Made by a program: the position numbers and the translations under genes. A stretch of 25,360 nucleotides of DNA from a virus. The DNA is taken from positions 1-25,360 of IMG/VR virus record IMGVR_UViG_3300032116_001206; one strand, written 5' to 3'. Positions 1 to 7,377 of the stretch are shown here, in pieces. Positions within the stretch are counted from its first letter, which is position 1; every line of letters starts with the position of its first letter. Under the pieces are notes generated by a model, which did not search any database, was not told the origin of the DNA, and was given only the letters and a program-made list of their open reading frames with translations.

Positions 1-95
1 TAACAAAATCAAACGGACTTAAAAACTTAGCAGAAAATAATCCAGATGTTGAAAAGACATTAACAGATATTTTTAACGCATTTAATCAAGATTAA
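1..95 (+). CDS. 3' end of an unidentified gene (partial)
   Basis: An open frame (codons starting at base 3) enters from the left edge and ends at TAA 93-95, giving about 30 residues ending in NAFNQD. It is polar and probably helical. The next start codon follows two bases after the stop, so the two genes are very likely co-transcribed. Too little is present to name a function. Confidence 0.6.
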   Translation, partial: TKSNGLKNLAENNPDVEKTLTDIFNAFNQD

Positions 96-97
96 TC

Positions 98-394
98 ATG
101 TTAATAACATTTATAATACTATTTATATTAGCAGTTGGAGGAATAGGGTATTTAGGATATCGAGCTTATTATCTGGCAGGAATACTTGCCGATGCCCAGG
201 AATATATAGAAGGATTAGAAGTAACTAATCAGTACATGTATACAAAAATATTAGAATCATATAATATTATGCAACAAATTGACCGATTAGGAGCATTTGA
301 AGCAGAAGATGAAGCTGGTACTACATTTCAACTATTAAACGAAGTAATCACAGAACTAAAAGAACAATTCGATGGCCAGGAAGAAGAAAAGTAA
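98..394 (+). CDS. Small single-pass membrane protein, function unknown
   Basis: This is a 98-residue protein with one strongly hydrophobic N-terminal helix (about residues 2-27, rich in I, L, F and G), followed by a charged, mostly helical region that ends in a run of glutamates. The likely topology is an inner-membrane anchor with a soluble helical tail. The N-terminal helix has no lipobox or clear signal peptidase site, so it looks like an anchor rather than a cleaved signal. The gene begins 2 bases after the upstream stop and overlaps the sigma-factor gene by 23 bases, so translation is probably coupled. It resembles the small inner-membrane proteins scattered through T4-like genomes, but I do not recognise a family. 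A spanin or holin role is possible but unsupported. Confidence 0.7.
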   Translation: MLITFIILFILAVGGIGYLGYRAYYLAGILADAQEYIEGLEVTNQYMYTKILESYNIMQQIDRLGAFEAEDEAGTTFQLLNEVITELKEQFDGQEEEK

Positions 395-1067
395 CGTTTA
401 TTTTACAAAAATAACCGACATTGCAATATCAGCATATAATATGTCAGATAGCACTGTTAAGCGAGAAAAAATATATCGTAGATTTATTTATCCGGCATTC
501 ATGAAACTTGCAGAAAATCTGATAAACAAAGTGAAACCAACATACATTGATTCTACATTTACAGATTTACAAACTGATTTAGTTACATATCTAACAGAAA
601 GACTTAATCGTTTTAATCCAGACAATGGAAAAGCATATTCATATTATACTAGAACATCATTTAACTATTTAATTGCAGAAAATCAAAAAGCATATTCTAA
701 ACTAAAAGCAGATACACAAGAAATTGATATAGACGAACAAAGAAACATTATAACTGAAATACATAATGATGAAATGCAAGAAACATTGCAATATTTCATG
801 GATTCATACATTGAGTATTGTTATGATAATTTGAACTATATCTTTAACAATTCTACGGATATACATGTAGCTGATTCTATTCTTCATATTTTTGAAACCA
901 GAGAAAACATTGAAGACTTCAATAAAAAAGCACTATATATCTTTATTCGTGAACGAACTGGTTTAGAAACCACTAACATTACACGTGTAATTAAAGTACT
1001 AAAACAAATATACGACGAAAAATTTCAGCAATATGCACGTACGAACTTCGTAAATCTCCCATTTTAA
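372..1067 (+). CDS. gp55: gp55-like sigma factor for late transcription
   Basis: This 231-residue protein starts with a basic stretch (ARKKK). Residues about 38-120 look like a minimal sigma region 2: a helical segment beginning EKIYRRFIYPAFMKLAE, then DLQTDLVTYLTERLNRF, then NGKAYSYYTRTSFNYLIAEN. T4 gp55 has the same pattern (a helix, an FD..K..NPHAY-like motif, then an aromatic helix followed by basic residues). In T4, gp55 redirects host RNA polymerase to short TATAAATA late promoters, working with gp33 and the sliding clamp. No region 4 is visible, which also fits gp55. The C-terminal half is acidic/aromatic and unassigned. It overlaps the preceding gene by 23 bases and is followed by the first of several recurrent late-promoter-like boxes (1067-1080). 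The assignment rests on pattern recognition only. A different small sigma-like regulator is the main alternative. Confidence 0.68.
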   Translation: MARKKKSNVYFTKITDIAISAYNMSDSTVKREKIYRRFIYPAFMKLAENLINKVKPTYIDSTFTDLQTDLVTYLTERLNRFNPDNGKAYSYYTRTSFNYLIAENQKAYSKLKADTQEIDIDEQRNIITEIHNDEMQETLQYFMDSYIEYCYDNLNYIFNNSTDIHVADSILHIFETRENIEDFNKKALYIFIRERTGLETTNITRVIKVLKQIYDEKFQQYARTNFVNLPF

Positions 1068-1080
1068 TATTTATTATTAA
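1067..1080 (+). promoter_or_regulatory. Late-promoter-like box before gene 1093
   Basis: ATATTTATT at 1067-1075 followed by ATTAA lies directly after the stop of the sigma gene. It differs by one base from the 9-base core ATATTTATA found in other gaps. It starts 26 bases before ATG 1093, the same spacing as at 16081 and 23032. AAAGGA at 1079-1084 could serve as the ribosome-binding site. Confidence 0.5.
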
Positions 1081-1092
1081 AGGATTTACGTT

Positions 1093-1527
1093 ATGGATAA
1101 AAATGATGAACTATTCAAAGGTACGACATTTTCGGACCTAATGTCCGATGTTTATCATAATTCTAAAAAGAAAGATCGACAGATCAATCAATTAATTGCT
1201 CAGTTACAGCCATTAATTAGAAATGCATCTGACGCTACTATTATTGTACCGCTTATTAAAGAGTATCTAGATGTAGCTGTTAAGAATGATGATCATCTAG
1301 TTAAATTAACTGCGATTGTGCAACGATTTATTTCTACTAAACAAACAATTGCCGGCACTGACGGTCTTTTATCTGATGAAGAAAAAGAGCAATTGCTTAA
1401 AGCAGCTCAATCTACTTTAACAAGTGAACTAGAAGATGAATTAGAAAGAATTGTAGATGATGAATCTGTATTACTACAAAAACTTGCTGCAACTAAACAA
1501 AAGTTGGAAAAGGATGTGAATGAGTGA
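1093..1527 (+). CDS. Helical acidic protein of unknown function
   Basis: This 144-residue protein is predicted by eye to be almost entirely helical and charged, with no cysteine and no membrane segment. It has an N-terminal region (ELFKGTTFSDLMSDVYHN), a central amphipathic part, and an acidic C-terminal coiled-coil-like region after about residue 90 (SELEDELERIVDDES). It is the first gene behind a late-promoter-like box, with AAAGGA upstream of ATG, and it overlaps the spike gene by 8 bases. Size, helicity and position next to structural genes would fit a small terminase subunit, a late co-activator or a tail-assembly factor. I see no diagnostic motif for any of these and leave it unnamed. 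Confidence 0.8.
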   Translation: MDKNDELFKGTTFSDLMSDVYHNSKKKDRQINQLIAQLQPLIRNASDATIIVPLIKEYLDVAVKNDDHLVKLTAIVQRFISTKQTIAGTDGLLSDEEKEQLLKAAQSTLTSELEDELERIVDDESVLLQKLAATKQKLEKDVNE

Positions 1528-2524
1528 TATACATTTTCATATTGGTGAAGTAATTGCAGATCCAACTGTTAAAACATATGATTACTCTGACAAAAACAAT
1601 TTTGAAATTTTTGTTAAAACATACACTGAATTTTATAATCAGCAGGAAATACGGGCAATACCTTTAAGTTCTAACATTAAAGATATACCTAGAGTCGGAG
1701 AGCATGTTTTACTTGTACAAGGATTATCTGCAGAAAATAATTCACAAACTATATATCCACAATGGTATTATGTAGCATCATTTTCATTGATGTCAGATGT
1801 CAATAGCAATTTCCTGCAGGGAGTAGTTAATCCATTACCTACATATAAACAACCATCATCATTTCAAGAACGTGAAGTTTCTTTCTTACAACCATATGAA
1901 GGAGATATTTTATTCGAAGGTAGGTTTAGTAATACTATTAGATTAGGTAGTACTGTAGTAGGAGGACAGTATCAAAATCAACCAAATTGGCGTGGTAATG
2001 TTAATGGCGATCCTATAATTATATTATCCAATGGTACAATCTATAAAAAAGATTCTTATGTAGTTGAAAATGTAGAAACAGATCAATCATCTTTATATTT
2101 AACTAGCACACAGAATATTCCTAATTTATTACTAGGAACTAAAAATGAAAGAAATCCGTTAAATTGCTTTCTACCTGCAGAATCTAAGTATTCTAAATCA
2201 CAATTTATCGGAGTAGCAGACCGTATTATATTAAAAGCAAAAACTGATATTGCTGTTATAGATGCCCCGGTTGGCATTGTTTTAAACAGTACCGGGCAAA
2301 TTAAACTAGGGAACGATGAAGCTGATCAAAGTATGGTTCATGGTGATGTTTTGTTAAACATACTTCAATTATTAATTACTCAGATATTATCTGGTGTACA
2401 AATTGGAGATACTTATGCAGCCTCTGGAGGATATTCTAATGGAGGTACCTATGCACAACGAGCTCAATCACTTTTATCAGAATTGTTAAGCTCTACATAT
2501 TTTATTAAGAAAAATACATATTAA
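1520..2524 (+). CDS. gp5-like baseplate hub/central spike protein (no lysozyme domain)
   Basis: This 334-residue virion protein contains an OB-fold-like segment around residues 118-175, with LQPYEGDILFEGRFSNTIRL followed by GNVNGDPIIILSNG. That signature is characteristic of gp5/VgrG-type spike proteins of marine T4-like phages. Toward the C-terminus (about 232-285), alternating beta segments (RIILKAKTDIAVIDA, GIVLNSTGQIKLG) resemble the beginning of a spike beta-prism, then a helical end. T4 gp5 is 575 residues and carries a lysozyme domain. None is visible here, so cell-wall cutting must come from elsewhere or be absent. The start overlaps the upstream stop by 8 bases and has AAGGA about 8 bases upstream. 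Its location ahead of gp25 and gp6 supports a baseplate-centre role. I am confident of the spike class, less of exact gp5 orthology. Confidence 0.7.
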   Translation: MSDIHFHIGEVIADPTVKTYDYSDKNNFEIFVKTYTEFYNQQEIRAIPLSSNIKDIPRVGEHVLLVQGLSAENNSQTIYPQWYYVASFSLMSDVNSNFLQGVVNPLPTYKQPSSFQEREVSFLQPYEGDILFEGRFSNTIRLGSTVVGGQYQNQPNWRGNVNGDPIIILSNGTIYKKDSYVVENVETDQSSLYLTSTQNIPNLLLGTKNERNPLNCFLPAESKYSKSQFIGVADRIILKAKTDIAVIDAPVGIVLNSTGQIKLGNDEADQSMVHGDVLLNILQLLITQILSGVQIGDTYAASGGYSNGGTYAQRAQSLLSELLSSTYFIKKNTY

Positions 2525-2532
2525 GGCGAGTT

Positions 2533-3375
2533 ATGGCTTCTATAGTACCACCTTTAGATTTTGTACCAAAATTACCAGGTAAAAGTGTCGACTTATTATC
2601 AGATTTATTAAATAGACAGTTAGACCAGTTAACTGAAATTGCATCACAAACTGTGCAAGATTCTGTAAAACTACCTACCGATTGTAATTGTGATGATCCC
2701 CGTGTTAAAAAAATAAAACAACAACTAACTGATGTTCAGAAACAAATAACTGATATACAGAATACCGTTCCAAAAATACAACAAACGGTCGATTCAGTTA
2801 AACAAGTAGTAAATACTGCACAAAGTATTAAAGCTGCTATTTCTATAGCACAGCTATCAAATCCAGTTACGGCCCCATTATTTATTGCACAACAATTAAT
2901 GGCTATTCAAGATGCTACAATTGTTAATGCAATTTCATCATTGAATCAGTTTGCTACATTACCGCAACAATTAACTGACAGATTACAAACAGTTGTTACA
3001 CCGTTATTATCTGCAGTTGGAAAAGTTTCAAATGTATGTAACGGGGATGTTGAAACATTAACAGTTCCTGAATCATTGACAAGACTGGCAACAACAGATA
3101 ATGATTATAATGATATTGCTAGCACAGATTTTTACAATGAATTAAATGTTGCAGATTCTGATTTATCTAGTAGATCGGAAAAAATTGGTTCATTGCTTCG
3201 GCAACAACGCAATTTGTTAGATTCATTGCAAGAAGCTCCGAGCCAAGTTTATAAACAAGAAGGACCTCCGCCTAATGAATTAGGTAAACCTGGTGATTAT
3301 TATATAAACCTAACAACTAATCAGATTTATGGTCCTAAAATTTCAATTGACGATTGGGGAACACCCGTAAATTAA
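2533..3375 (+). CDS. Coiled-coil virion protein with C-terminal GDYY...YGPK motif
   Basis: In this 280-residue protein, residues about 56-100 form a heptad-rich coiled coil with many V, I and Q residues (KKIKQQLTDVQKQITDIQ). An A/L/I-rich helical region follows (about 100-170). It has a CNC pair near residue 52. The last 40 residues hold NELGKPGDYYINLTTNQIYG, then a PK and a WG. This short module (GD-Y-x-N/D, T, YGP, WG) recurs at the ends of phage tail/fibre proteins and some bacterial surface proteins. The position between spike and gp25 points to a baseplate or tail-tube-associated part. The coiled coil suggests an oligomer, and it is much too short for a normal tape measure. The start follows the previous stop by 8 bases, with TAAGG upstream. 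The function is otherwise unrecognised. Confidence 0.75.
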   Translation: MASIVPPLDFVPKLPGKSVDLLSDLLNRQLDQLTEIASQTVQDSVKLPTDCNCDDPRVKKIKQQLTDVQKQITDIQNTVPKIQQTVDSVKQVVNTAQSIKAAISIAQLSNPVTAPLFIAQQLMAIQDATIVNAISSLNQFATLPQQLTDRLQTVVTPLLSAVGKVSNVCNGDVETLTVPESLTRLATTDNDYNDIASTDFYNELNVADSDLSSRSEKIGSLLRQQRNLLDSLQEAPSQVYKQEGPPPNELGKPGDYYINLTTNQIYGPKISIDDWGTPVN

Positions 3376-3383
3376 TATTTACA

Positions 3384-3397
3384 ATATTTATATAAAA
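3384..3397 (+). promoter_or_regulatory. Late-promoter-like box before gene 3406
   Basis: ATATTTATATAAAA lies in the 30-base gap between stop 3375 and ATG 3406, 22 bases from the start. The same 14 bases occur at 11912 and 23032. The core reads TATAAATAT on the other strand, which contains the T4 late box. The inner TTTATATAAA is a perfect palindrome. Confidence 0.6.
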
Positions 3398-3405
3398 ATG
3401 ATAAT

Positions 3406-3906
3406 ATGGATTCAAAAACACTTATAAAAGCACTTAAAGTAGCAGTGCGCGAAGTTATTAAAGAAGAATTAACTGAGATTCTTCGCGAAGGGTTACAATC
3501 TACTATTACGGAAATAAAACATACCCAACCAAAGCAACGTGCGATACAAAAATCAGCACCTTCTGTTACTAAAAAAAATAAACCAATGTTTGAAGAAAAC
3601 CGATGGGCAGCTGTGTTGAATGACACAGATCCATTAGTTGAAAATGGGCCATTAGTTATGAACAGTTTCAAGGATATGATGCAGGAAGGTATGGATGAAA
3701 TTCGTATGACATCTAAAGATGCCGCTGGATTTGGTAATATGCGACAGAATATGAAATCTGCATTAGGATTAGCACCAGAGGCGCCACAAGTAATGGAAGA
3801 CCCGGAAACTGGTAAGGTTTATGATGTAGCACCAGAAGTTCAACAAGCAATGACACGTGATTATTCTGCTTTAATGAAAGCCATGAATAAGAAGAAAGGA
3901 CATTAA
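3406..3906 (+). CDS. Helical protein of unknown function, probably virion or assembly
   Basis: This 166-residue protein opens with a long amphipathic helix (KALKVAVREVIKEELTEILR, about residues 8-28). A basic, probably flexible linker (about 38-60, KQRAIQKSAPSVTKKNKP) follows, then a methionine-rich helical middle and a basic C-terminus (KAMNKKKGH). It has no cysteine, signal or membrane segment. The gene sits behind a late-promoter-like box and its stop overlaps the gp25 start (TAATG), so it is translated with the baseplate wedge genes. T4 has gp53 in a comparable part of its baseplate cluster, but I see no LysM-like gp53 features, so I do not assign that. A chaperone or small scaffold-like role is possible but unsupported. 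Confidence 0.75.
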   Translation: MDSKTLIKALKVAVREVIKEELTEILREGLQSTITEIKHTQPKQRAIQKSAPSVTKKNKPMFEENRWAAVLNDTDPLVENGPLVMNSFKDMMQEGMDEIRMTSKDAAGFGNMRQNMKSALGLAPEAPQVMEDPETGKVYDVAPEVQQAMTRDYSALMKAMNKKKGH

Positions 3907-4379
3907 TGCCATATCAAGTATTAGGCGTAAATAATACTACTGGAATTGATACTGCTTTAGGTATCACATTGCCGTTTATTGGGCCTAATGGCACATTTTT
4001 ATCTTCTACATATACTACGATAGATCAAGCTATATCTAATTTAAAAAACTTACTGTTAACAGTTAAAGGCGAACGAGTACAGCAACCAAAATTTGGAACT
4101 GATCTTGTTAGATTGTTATTTGAACCAAATACCGATGTTATTAAACAAAATATCGGAGATGTGATTACACAACCAGTAAATTATTGGTTACCATATATTA
4201 ATATAATAGAAATAAAAACTATAACAGCAGAAGAAGATCCTAATTTAGATCATAATATATCTGTAACAATAACATTTCAGGTTATTGATTATACCAAAGA
4301 TGAAAATTTAGCTGCTATTACATTAAATGTTTCAAATAATCAATTATCAATAACGGATTCAATGGTAAATGGAAACTAA
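3906..4379 (+). CDS. gp25: Baseplate wedge subunit, gp25/GPW family
   Basis: This 157-residue protein carries the hallmark of the gp25/GPW family (a lysozyme-like fold without known enzymatic need) at about residues 39-75: IDQAISNLKNLLLTVKGER, then QPKFGTDLVRLLFEP. The downstream region matches the family's helix and beta-sheet core (YWLPYINIIEIKTI, then alternating beta strands to about 145). In contractile tails gp25 nucleates sheath assembly at the baseplate and contacts gp6 and gp53. An N-terminal extension of about 35 residues is longer than in T4 gp25 (132 residues in total). It overlaps the upstream gene by one base and the gp6 gene by 11 bases. That gp25-gp6 adjacency is typical of myoviruses and supports both calls. 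Confidence 0.92.
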   Translation: MPYQVLGVNNTTGIDTALGITLPFIGPNGTFLSSTYTTIDQAISNLKNLLLTVKGERVQQPKFGTDLVRLLFEPNTDVIKQNIGDVITQPVNYWLPYINIIEIKTITAEEDPNLDHNISVTITFQVIDYTKDENLAAITLNVSNNQLSITDSMVNGN

Positions 4380-6249
4380 AAAAGATATATCATATTTAGG
4401 TAGAGACTTTGGACAATTTAGAAAAAATCTAATTGACTTTACCAAACAGTATTTTCCACAAACATACACTGATTTTAATGAATCATCTCCAGGTATGGTA
4501 TTCATTGAAATGGCAGCGTATGTTGGGGATGTATTATCATATTATGTTGATAATAATTTGCGAGAATCTTTTTTAGAACAAGCATCTGAACCTTCTAATG
4601 TATATGATATTGCAAAATCATTGGGTTATACTCCTAATAACGTTGTACCAGCTTATGTAACATTAGATATTTTTCAATTGGTACCTTCTACCGGCACTGG
4701 GACTAATGTAAAACCAGATTATGATTATGCATTATCAGTTAAACCTGGTATGCGTATAAAACAATCAAATGGTTCAGCAATTTTCAGAACTTTAGACAGT
4801 GTAAATTTTAATTTTTCATCATCAGTAGATCCTACCGAAGTTACTATATATGAAAGTGATGACACTACTAAATTGCCTACATATTACTTACTAAAAAAAC
4901 AAGTACGTGCAGTATCTGGTGATGTTCGTGTTGGATCTTATACATTTGCTGATCCAGTTGCATACGATAAAATTGTGTTGCCGGAAACAAATATTATAGA
5001 AATTTTATCTATTACTGAATCAGATGGAGATAATTGGTATCAAGTTCCATATTTAGCACAGGATACTATTTTCGAATCAGTTCCAAATTTAGCAGAAAAT
5101 GATCCAGATTTATCACAATATCGGTCATCGTCCCCTAGTTTATTGAAATTAAGAAAAACTGCTAAACGTTATATTACTAGATTACGCAGTGATAGTAAAT
5201 TAGAAATTCAGTTCGGATCTGGAGTATCTGATAATAACGATGAAGAAATTATTCCTAACCCAGATAACGTTGGTAATGGTTTAGCAGGATTTCGTAGAGA
5301 AGTAGATATCGATATCGATCCATCTAACTTTTTATATACAAGAACATATGGTCAATCACCGTCGAATACTACATTAACAGTTACGTATACTGTAGGAAAT
5401 GGTATATCTGACAATGTTCCAGCAAATACATTGACTGAAATTAATTTTATTGAATATAGTGATGATGTTAACGCAACTACCAATACCGGTTTAGTTAATT
5501 TTGTAAAAACTACAGTAGCTGTTAATAATCCAAATCCAGCAGCTGGAGCTAAAACAGCAGATACACTGCAAGATATAAAAAATAATGCATTAGCAAATTT
5601 TGCTACACAGAATCGATTGGTTACGCGCGAAGATTACATAATACGAGCATATTCTATGCCAGCTAAATACGGCAGTGTATCAAAAGCGTATATAGTACCG
5701 GATGATCAGTTATCTCAGCAAGACTATGAACAAACTAGAATTCCTAATCCATTGGCAATGAACATGTATGTTTTAGGTTTCAATGAATCTAAACAGCTAG
5801 TAGAATTAAATCAGGCAATTAAAGAAAATTTAAAAACATATCTAAACTATTACAGAATATTAACTGATGCAATAAATATTAAAGATGCATTTATTATTAA
5901 TATTGGTATAGATTTTGAAATTTCAATTCTGCCAAATTATAATAGCAATGAAGTATTACTTCTTTGTGTCAATGCATTAAAATCATTATTTGATGTTGAT
6001 AAATGGCAAATTAATCAGCCTATAATAAAATCGGATATAACAACTACATTAGCTAATACGCGAGGTGTACAATCTGTAGTTGGTGTTGGATTTAAAAATC
6101 TATATGATTCTAACTTTGGTTATTCAGGCAATGTTTACGACCTATCAACTGCTACGAAAAATGGAGTTATATATCCATCATTAGATCCTAGTATTTTTGA
6201 AATTAAATTTCCAAATCGCGATATTAGAGGGCGTGTAGTAAATTATTAA
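4369..6249 (+). CDS. gp6: Baseplate wedge protein gp6 (baseplate J-like)
   Basis: At 626 residues it is close to T4 gp6 (660). The N-terminus (about 8-75) carries the gp6/J-like start, YLGRDFGQFRKNLIDFTKQY, followed by SSPGMVFIEMAAYVGDVLSY and FLEQASEPSNVYDIAKSLGY. The middle holds long beta-rich stretches. The C-terminal half carries the J-like feature of an RLVTREDYIIRAYSMPAKYG segment (about 418-440) followed by alternating helices and strands. gp6 dimers form the ring that joins baseplate wedges and drives the change that starts sheath contraction. The start overlaps gp25 by 11 bases. The next gene begins 9 bases after the stop, with AAAGG as a ribosome-binding site. Confidence 0.9.
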   Translation: METKKDISYLGRDFGQFRKNLIDFTKQYFPQTYTDFNESSPGMVFIEMAAYVGDVLSYYVDNNLRESFLEQASEPSNVYDIAKSLGYTPNNVVPAYVTLDIFQLVPSTGTGTNVKPDYDYALSVKPGMRIKQSNGSAIFRTLDSVNFNFSSSVDPTEVTIYESDDTTKLPTYYLLKKQVRAVSGDVRVGSYTFADPVAYDKIVLPETNIIEILSITESDGDNWYQVPYLAQDTIFESVPNLAENDPDLSQYRSSSPSLLKLRKTAKRYITRLRSDSKLEIQFGSGVSDNNDEEIIPNPDNVGNGLAGFRREVDIDIDPSNFLYTRTYGQSPSNTTLTVTYTVGNGISDNVPANTLTEINFIEYSDDVNATTNTGLVNFVKTTVAVNNPNPAAGAKTADTLQDIKNNALANFATQNRLVTREDYIIRAYSMPAKYGSVSKAYIVPDDQLSQQDYEQTRIPNPLAMNMYVLGFNESKQLVELNQAIKENLKTYLNYYRILTDAINIKDAFIINIGIDFEISILPNYNSNEVLLLCVNALKSLFDVDKWQINQPIIKSDITTTLANTRGVQSVVGVGFKNLYDSNFGYSGNVYDLSTATKNGVIYPSLDPSIFEIKFPNRDIRGRVVNY

Positions 6250-6258
6250 AGGTAATTC

Positions 6259-7377
6259 ATGTTTAGAATATTTTATGCAGAAAAAGATGCTACTTTATAT
6301 GAAGCATATCCAGATTATAATACCGGACTAGATGAGGTATTAGAAATTGGAAAACGTTTAAATAATGAAGGAGACACTTTACTTAAGTCTCGTGCATTAC
6401 TTAAATTTGATATGTCAGAAATTTCTGCATCACTATCTAAGTACAGTAAAACAGTTAATGATTGTAAATTCGTATTGCAAGTATATACATCTCATGCAAA
6501 AAATTTACCATCTGAGTATTCAATATATGCAAAACTCGTTGGAGAAAATTGGGTAAATGGTACTGGATATTTGTCTAGTTTAACAACAGATGGTGCAACA
6601 TGGAGCGGGTCACAATCCGGATCTGCTTGGATATCATCGAGTCAACAAGTACAAGTTGGATCGAGCACATTGTATATATCCGGATCTGGTGCTGGCGGTT
6701 CATGGATGTATCAATCAGCATCGGGTGGTAGTACTGCTGGACTTATTTCATCTGAATCATTTTCATATCGAGTAACTGATATTAATATGAATGTTACAGA
6801 TGCCGTAAAAGTTTGGTTAAGTGGTAGTGGTGGTGCTACAATTCCTAATTATGGTTTTCTGTTACAATTTGCTGATAGTGATGAATCAGATACGGCAAAG
6901 GCCGGATATATTAGATATTTTAGTAGAGATACTCATACTATATATGTGCCTAAAATACTAATGTATTGGGATAACAGCACATTTACAACAGGATCGTTAA
7001 CTGCTGCTAATCTAGAGTCATACACAATATACACCCAAATAAAACCAGAATATAAAGATACTGAGATTGCGAAGATTAGAATCTATGCACGGGATAAGTA
7101 TCCCAGAAAATCTCCTACTAATTTATTTCCAATAGAAACAGTAAAATATCTACCTACTACTACATATTATGCAGTTTTCGATGCACAGACAGACGAAGCC
7201 ATAATTCCATATGATGATATTTATAATAAAGTTAGTTGTGATAGTACTAGCAATTTTATCTACATTGATATGAATAGTTTTATGCCAGAACGATACTATC
7301 GTTTAGAGTTTAAAATTGTAGATGGAATTACTGAACAGTACAGTGACAACAAAATTTATTTTAAAGTAGTTAGATAA
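6259..7377 (+). CDS. DNRLRE-domain virion protein between gp6 and gp7-like genes
   Basis: This is a 372-residue protein. Residues about 1-240 fit the DNRLRE-type beta-sandwich found in secreted or surface carbohydrate-associated proteins: EKDATLYEAYPDYNTGLDEV, then SRALLKFDMSEIS, then a central strand region, then VTDAVKVWLSGSG and NYGFLLQFADSDE, closing with RYFSRDTHTIYVPKILMYW. An S/G-rich insertion (about 105-165, including GSGAGGS) interrupts the domain. The last 125 residues form a second beta-rich domain. Its place inside the baseplate operon (9 bases after gp6, stop overlapping the next start as TAATG) suggests an exposed adhesin-like decoration of the wedge. That would be an uncommon use of this domain. 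The domain call is by pattern only, and the function is inferred. Confidence 0.72.
   Translation: MFRIFYAEKDATLYEAYPDYNTGLDEVLEIGKRLNNEGDTLLKSRALLKFDMSEISASLSKYSKTVNDCKFVLQVYTSHAKNLPSEYSIYAKLVGENWVNGTGYLSSLTTDGATWSGSQSGSAWISSSQQVQVGSSTLYISGSGAGGSWMYQSASGGSTAGLISSESFSYRVTDINMNVTDAVKVWLSGSGGATIPNYGFLLQFADSDESDTAKAGYIRYFSRDTHTIYVPKILMYWDNSTFTTGSLTAANLESYTIYTQIKPEYKDTEIAKIRIYARDKYPRKSPTNLFPIETVKYLPTTTYYAVFDAQTDEAIIPYDDIYNKVSCDSTSNFIYIDMNSFMPERYYRLEFKIVDGITEQYSDNKIYFKVVR

Noticed and set aside
120-127. TATTTATA inside the small membrane protein gene
   Set aside because: Within the hydrophobic coding stretch and far from any later start.
1093-1527. Naming the 144-residue helical protein as small terminase (gp16) or gp33
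   Set aside because: Size and helicity fit, but no motif supports either. Named as unknown instead.
6365-6775. Two short plus-strand frames inside the DNRLRE gene
   Set aside because: Out-of-frame shadows of a strongly supported coding sequence.
7217-7225. Exact ATATTTATA core inside the DNRLRE gene
   Set aside because: Lies in coding sequence (D-I-Y-N) with no gene start downstream. Background occurrence.
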